Below are positions 60,506 to 64,000 of a DNA stretch of 64,000 nt, piece after piece. The stretch covers positions 1,392,710-1,456,709 of the forward strand of contig NZ_FRBW01000002.1 of assembly GCF_900142725.1 (NCBI RefSeq), in the 5' to 3' direction. The notes below the pieces were generated by a model that made no database searches, had not been told where the DNA came from, and worked only from the letters and a program-made list of their open reading frames with translations. Source of the DNA: Roseibium suaedae (GTDB taxonomy: Bacteria > Pseudomonadota > Alphaproteobacteria > Rhizobiales > Stappiaceae). Each line of letters starts with the position of its first letter. Within the stretch, counting starts at the first letter, position 1. A program made the position numbers and the translations under genes.

Positions 60506-61708
60506 ATGACCGACGTGTTCATTTGCGATTATATCCGCACGCCAATCGGACGCTTTGGCGGCTCCCTGTCGTCTGTCCGAGCTGACGATCTCGGTGCCAT
60601 TCCTCTGCGAGCGCTGATGGCCCGCAACACCGGCGTCGATTGGGCCGCTGTTGACGATGTGATCTTCGGCTGCGCCAACCAGGCGGGCGAGGACAACCGG
60701 AACGTTGCCCACATGTCGTCCCTTCTGGCTGGCCTTCCGGTCGAGGTATCCGGCACCACCATGAACCGCCTGTGCGGTTCCGGCATGGATGCGGTTATCA
60801 CCGGAGCCCGTGCCATCAAGACCGGTGAAGCCGAGCTGATCATCGCAGGCGGCGTGGAAAGCATGAGCCGCGCTCCCTTCGTGATGCCAAAGGCCGAAAG
60901 CGCCTTCAGCCGTACGGCAGAAATCCACGACACCACCATTGGCTGGCGCTTCATCAACCCCTTGATGAAAGAACAGTATGGCGTCGACTCCATGCCGGAA
61001 ACGGCAGAGAACGTCGCCGAGGACTTCAGCGTCTCCCGCGAAGACCAGGATGCCTTCGCCCTGCGCAGCCAGCAAAAGGCGGCAGAGGCTCAGGCAAGCG
61101 GCCGCCTTGCCAGCGAAATCACCCCGGTTTCGATCCCCCAGCGCAAGGGCGATCCGAAGATCGTCGACAAGGACGAACATCCTCGCGAAACCACGCTGGA
61201 AGCCCTGGCGGGCCTCAAGGCACCGTTCCGCAAGGGGGGGTCGGTGACCGCCGGCAATGCCTCAGGCGTGAATGACGGGGCAGCAGCCCTGATCCTGGCT
61301 TCGGCCGAAGCCGTGAAGAAATATGGCCTGACACCGATTGCCCGCGTTCTTGGTGGCGCTGCGGCGGGTGTTGCCCCGCGCATCATGGGCTTCGGCCCGG
61401 CCCCGGCCTCTCAAAAGCTGATGGCACGCCTCGGCATGACCCAGGACCAGTTCGATGTGATCGAATTGAACGAGGCCTTTGCCTCGCAGGGCCTGGCGAC
61501 GCTTCGCGCTCTCGGGATTGCGGATGATGATACCCGTGTGAACCCGAATGGCGGCGCAATTGCACTCGGCCATCCGCTCGGCATGTCCGGCGCACGTATC
61601 ACCGGAACTGCAGCGCTCGAACTCAAGGCCAAGGGCGGCAAGTATTCCCTGTCGACCATGTGCATCGGAGTCGGCCAAGGTATCGCCATTGCCCTCGAGC
61701 GTGTCTGA
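60506..61708 (+). CDS. pcaF: 3-oxoadipyl-CoA thiolase
   Basis: 400-residue thiolase, the normal length of PcaF. The nucleophile Cys is in TTMNRLCGSGMDAV, the His in GHPLGMSGARI and the second Cys in STMCIGVGQG. It splits 3-oxoadipyl-CoA into succinyl-CoA and acetyl-CoA, the last step of the beta-ketoadipate route. The gene starts 1 bp after pcaJ. The ring-cleavage genes (pcaHGBDC) are not in the window. Confidence 0.93.
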   Translation: MTDVFICDYIRTPIGRFGGSLSSVRADDLGAIPLRALMARNTGVDWAAVDDVIFGCANQAGEDNRNVAHMSSLLAGLPVEVSGTTMNRLCGSGMDAVITGARAIKTGEAELIIAGGVESMSRAPFVMPKAESAFSRTAEIHDTTIGWRFINPLMKEQYGVDSMPETAENVAEDFSVSREDQDAFALRSQQKAAEAQASGRLASEITPVSIPQRKGDPKIVDKDEHPRETTLEALAGLKAPFRKGGSVTAGNASGVNDGAAALILASAEAVKKYGLTPIARVLGGAAAGVAPRIMGFGPAPASQKLMARLGMTQDQFDVIELNEAFASQGLATLRALGIADDDTRVNPNGGAIALGHPLGMSGARITGTAALELKAKGGKYSLSTMCIGVGQGIAIALERV

Positions 61709-61752
61709 CACTCAAGAACCCCCAACGCCGCATGCAGCATGCGGCGGTCCTG

Positions 61753-61783
61753 TCCCTCCGGTTCTGCCGGAGGGATTTTTTTT
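61753..61783 (+). terminator. Intrinsic terminator of the pcaIJF operon
   Basis: Stem TCCCTCCGG (61753-61761) with CCGGAGGGA (61767-61775), loop TTCTG, then eight Ts (61776-61783). A second G-C hairpin (61726-61746) lies just before it. The end also faces the converging GntR gene. Confidence 0.92.
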
Positions 61784-61792
61784 GCCCAGAGT

Positions 61793-62515
61793 TCAGACGA
61801 ATTGAGGGTAGCGGGCGATGATGTCTTCGACCTGAGACAATGTCCCGCCAAGATGACCACGGACGGCAGCTTCGGTGGCCGCCACATCCCCTGCTGCGAT
61901 CGCTGACAGGATCAGCTGGTGATAGTGAAGAATGTTCGCCGGCTTGCCGGGGTCGGGAAGATTGAGATTGCGAAGCCGGTCTATGTGCCCGGAACGGGAT
62001 GTTATCAGGCTCCAGAGATTGACCACACCTGCTGCCTCGCACAGGGCACGGTGGAAGTGCCAATCGAGACGTGAAAACCTTTCAAGGCCTTCTTCTCCGA
62101 CCGCCTCTTCCTGAAGCATGAGGATCTTCCTGGCTTCCGCAACGGAGTCCGGTCCGGCGAGGCACAGCTTGCGGGCGACCTCCAGCTCCAGCGAGAGACG
62201 CAGGAACTGGGTTTCCCGGGCATGAACGATGTCGATTTTCGAAACTTCGGTTTTCGATTGCGGATAGACCGTCAGAAGCCCCTCTTCCTCGAGCTTCAGC
62301 ATGGCGTCGCGTACCGGTGTCTGGCTCACACCGTAATATTCCGCAATTTCCTGCCGGGACAATCCGCGCCCAGGTGCCAATTCCAGGGCGACAATGCGTT
62401 CCCGCAAGGCAGAGTGAATCTGCTCGCTGGCGGAGATCCGCCTGATTTTGGGGCTGCGTGCCGGATCGGCCATCCATTGTCCGTCCGCGTCGATTTCCAT
62501 GCTCTGCAGTGTCAT
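61793..62515 (-). CDS. GntR-family transcriptional regulator, FCD type
   Basis: 240-residue regulator: GntR winged helix (SEQIHSALRERIVALELAPGRGLSRQEIAEYYGVSQTPVRDAMLKLEEEGLL) and FCD ligand domain with likely metal ligands in RLDWHFHRAL and the later His in NILHYHQLI and AVRGHLGG. The start is uncertain; ATG at 62515 was chosen, and 62500 is also possible. It is divergent from TRAP operon 3, with a palindrome between them. Confidence 0.88.
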   Translation of the reverse strand: MTLQSMEIDADGQWMADPARSPKIRRISASEQIHSALRERIVALELAPGRGLSRQEIAEYYGVSQTPVRDAMLKLEEEGLLTVYPQSKTEVSKIDIVHARETQFLRLSLELEVARKLCLAGPDSVAEARKILMLQEEAVGEEGLERFSRLDWHFHRALCEAAGVVNLWSLITSRSGHIDRLRNLNLPDPGKPANILHYHQLILSAIAAGDVAATEAAVRGHLGGTLSQVEDIIARYPQFV

Positions 62516-62573
62516 CAGGTCCAAACATACGCCGAATTCGTCTTCTCCCAATATAGGTCATCCTTGACGCTCA

Positions 62574-62593
62574 TGCACTAATATATTAGTACA
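62574..62593. promoter_or_regulatory. Candidate GntR operator for TRAP operon 3
   Basis: A 20-bp palindrome, TG-C-ACTAATATATTAGT-A-CA, perfect except for one position in each half, with a 14-bp core ACTAATATATTAGT. It is 47 bp upstream of the dctP start codon and 58 bp from the gntR start codon, a typical place for control of both genes. Confidence 0.75.
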
Positions 62594-62640
62594 TCAGATA
62601 ACGGGCTGAGGATCCCGTAAGAGACCTTTGGGAGGAAAAC

Positions 62641-63666
62641 ATGAATTTGACGAAGAAAGCCGTTTTGGCAGCGTCCGTTGCCCTGCTGGCGACATCCGCA
62701 CAGGCAGAAACCTTCAACATCCAGACATCATTCAACGCCGGTGATTTTTCGACCCAGTTCATCACCGACAACTGGCTTCCGAAGATCAAGGAAATGACCG
62801 AAGGCCGCATCGAAATCGTCCTGATGCCGAACGGCGCCGTCGTGCCGGCAAAGGAAACGCCTGACGCAGTTTCCGCAGGCGTTCTTGATGGTGACTTCAC
62901 CTCCGTGAACTACTTTGCCGGCCGTGAACCCGCTTTCGCCATTCTGGGCGACCTGATTTCCGGCTATGACACTCCGGCTCAGATGCTGGGCTTCTGCAAG
63001 GATGGCGGCGGTGAGGCCGTGATGCAGAAAGCCGCCGACGCAATCTCGAACGGCGAAGTTCATGTCGTGGCCTGCGGCCCCTACTCGCGCGAATCCCTTC
63101 CGGCCCGCGTTGCGATCCGCACTTTTGAAGATCTCCAGGGCAAGAAGATCCGCTCTCCCGAAGGTCTTGCTGCCGCCGTGTTCCAGGCCGCAGGCGCTTC
63201 GCCCGTTTCGATCCCCTTCTCCGAAGTTTACGGTGCGCTTGAAAAGGGCATCGTCGATGCCGCAGATGCATCGGCCTACGTGAACAACGACGCAACCGGC
63301 CTGCACGATGTGGCACGTTTCCCGCTCTATCCGGGCATCCACTCCATGCCATCCATGCAGTTCACCATCAACAAGGAAAAATGGGACGCCCTTTCCGAGG
63401 CCGACCAGACGGCCCTGCGGACCTGGTGGTATGATGCCATGACCGCAATGACCGATGAAGTGGCCAAGAAGGACGCCGAGCTCGCAGCCCGGGACAGTGC
63501 CGCCGGCAAGATCGAGGTCGTCGACTGGGCTCAGGCAGACCGTGACAAGCTGCGTGAGGTTGCCCGCCAGCAGTGGGAAATCTTCGCCGAAAAGTCCCCG
63601 CTCGCCAAGGAAGCGTTCGACGCCAACGTCGCCTACATGACCGAAATCGGTCTCTTCAAGAAATAA
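62641..63666 (+). CDS. dctP: TRAP transporter substrate-binding protein, DctP family
   Basis: Periplasmic receptor of TRAP system 3 (341 aa). A Sec signal peptide (MNLTKKAVLAASVALLATSAQA) is cut near residue 22. FEDLQGKKIRSPEGLAAAVFQAAGASPVSIPFSEVYGALEKGIVDAAD carries the family core motif. GGGAGGAA precedes the ATG. It differs from the TakP-like receptors of systems 1 and 2. The ligand is unknown; control by a GntR/FCD protein suggests an organic acid. Confidence 0.92.
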   Translation: MNLTKKAVLAASVALLATSAQAETFNIQTSFNAGDFSTQFITDNWLPKIKEMTEGRIEIVLMPNGAVVPAKETPDAVSAGVLDGDFTSVNYFAGREPAFAILGDLISGYDTPAQMLGFCKDGGGEAVMQKAADAISNGEVHVVACGPYSRESLPARVAIRTFEDLQGKKIRSPEGLAAAVFQAAGASPVSIPFSEVYGALEKGIVDAADASAYVNNDATGLHDVARFPLYPGIHSMPSMQFTINKEKWDALSEADQTALRTWWYDAMTAMTDEVAKKDAELAARDSAAGKIEVVDWAQADRDKLREVARQQWEIFAEKSPLAKEAFDANVAYMTEIGLFKK

Positions 63667-63680
63667 GCCTTCCGGCTTCA

Positions 63681-63709
63681 ACAGCCACCGCCTCTCTGGC
63701 GGTGGCTGT
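63681..63709 (+). promoter_or_regulatory. Intercistronic stem-loop between dctP and dctQ (TRAP operon 3)
   Basis: ACAGCCACCGCC (63681-63692) and GGCGGTGGCTGT (63698-63709) form a perfect 12-bp stem around TCTCT, 14 bp after the dctP stop codon. Only a short mixed T/C stretch follows, so read-through into dctQ is expected. Confidence 0.7.
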
Positions 63710-63749
63710 CTTCAAATCTTTCCCATCAGCCCGGCAACCGGAGATCGCG

Positions 63750-64000
63750 ATGAACCGCCTTCTTGCGAGCTACGCCAATGGCATGGACCGCGTCAGCGTG
63801 TTCATTGGACAAAGCTGTTCCGTACTCTTCTTCGCCTGCATCGCGGTTTCGGCAATTGAAGTCGTCATGCGGTATGGCTTCGACCGCCCGACTGTCTGGT
63901 CAACCGAATTGGCCATGACCCTCTGTGCGTCGGCCTGGGTGCTCGCCGTCGGCTATGTCACCGAACGCAACCGGCACATCTCGATCACCATGGTGGAGAC
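63750..64000 (+). CDS. dctQ: TRAP transporter small permease, DctQ family, partial (C-terminus outside window)
   Basis: The first ~83 residues of a DctQ protein: MNRLLASYANGMDRVSVFIG, a membrane segment near 20-42, then VVMRYGFDRPTVWSTELAMTLCASAWVLAVGYVTERNRHISI, the usual DctQ motif. A GGAG ribosome-binding site precedes the ATG. A dctM gene is expected just beyond the right edge. Confidence 0.88.
   Translation, partial: MNRLLASYANGMDRVSVFIGQSCSVLFFACIAVSAIEVVMRYGFDRPTVWSTELAMTLCASAWVLAVGYVTERNRHISITMVE

Noticed and set aside
1-64000. CRISPR arrays, tRNA or rRNA genes, prophage or complete insertion sequences
   Set aside because: None seen on reading through; all sizeable open frames on the chosen strands are ordinary metabolic, transport or regulatory genes.

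Overview
This window is GC-rich chromosomal DNA from an alphaproteobacterium, most likely a heterotroph of the Hyphomicrobiales/Stappiaceae type (Roseibium, Stappia or Pannonibacter-like). That placement is inferred from gene content only: three TRAP transporters, two ABC uptake systems, IclR/GntR/LysR-regulated catabolic operons, a pca cluster and a DUF1007-NicO protein. I saw no rRNA, tRNA, phage, complete insertion sequence or CRISPR array. The window reads as a metabolic and uptake region, with genes cut at both ends (an ABC binding protein on the left, a TRAP small permease on the right).

Layout. 1-5455 (minus): a branched-chain-amino-acid-type ABC transporter (binding protein, LivM, LivH, LivG) coupled to a long-chain-type acyl-CoA ligase. 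5456-5972: a gene-free stretch with a hairpin and a 267-bp element bounded by 32-bp inverted repeats. 5973-8662: hybrid histidine kinase plus OmpR-type regulator. 8737-13652 (minus): a TakP-like TRAP operon whose two membrane subunits both carry large extensions; a Cache-type sensor kinase and NarL-type regulator diverge from it (13845-15889). 15959-30814: amidotransferase, DUF1007-NicO metal exporter, leucine-dehydrogenase-type enzyme, LysR regulator, gamma-glutamyltransferase, DUF2937 protein, a WD40/COG0523 metallochaperone pair, aminotransferase, 2-hydroxyacid dehydrogenase and a PAS-GAF-GGDEF cyclase. 30841-36825: LacI regulator, OmpA lipoprotein, L,D-transpeptidase, EamA transporter, Ogt, MarR regulator and two flavodoxin-fold oxidoreductases. 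36927-44744: a nucleobase-type catabolic locus (FAD oxidase, cytosine-deaminase-like hydrolase, NMT1-type ABC transporter, Rid protein, 8-oxoguanine-deaminase-like enzyme). 44795-48749: MFS transporter, SprA-related protease, creatininase-family hydrolase and an SDR.

48927-58187 is the most novel-looking part. A translationally coupled operon of SCP2-type thiolase, acyl-CoA synthetase and a tandem PPC/DUF296 protein ends next to an IclR regulator. Divergent from that regulator is a second TRAP transporter followed by two SDRs. Two matching palindromes, ATCCA-N5-TGGAT, lie in the divergent region. I infer one IclR-controlled pathway for an unknown hydroxy- or oxo-acid. 58231-61708 is pcaR with pcaI-pcaJ-pcaF, the last steps of the beta-ketoadipate pathway. 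61793-64000 is a GntR regulator divergent from a third TRAP operon, with a near-perfect 20-bp palindrome between them.

Recurring design: all three TRAP operons, and probably the NMT1-type ABC operon, have a stem-loop directly after the binding-protein gene, as expected if the binding protein is made in excess over the membrane subunits. Functions come from motif and family recognition by eye; no searches were run, and substrates are inferred from context.
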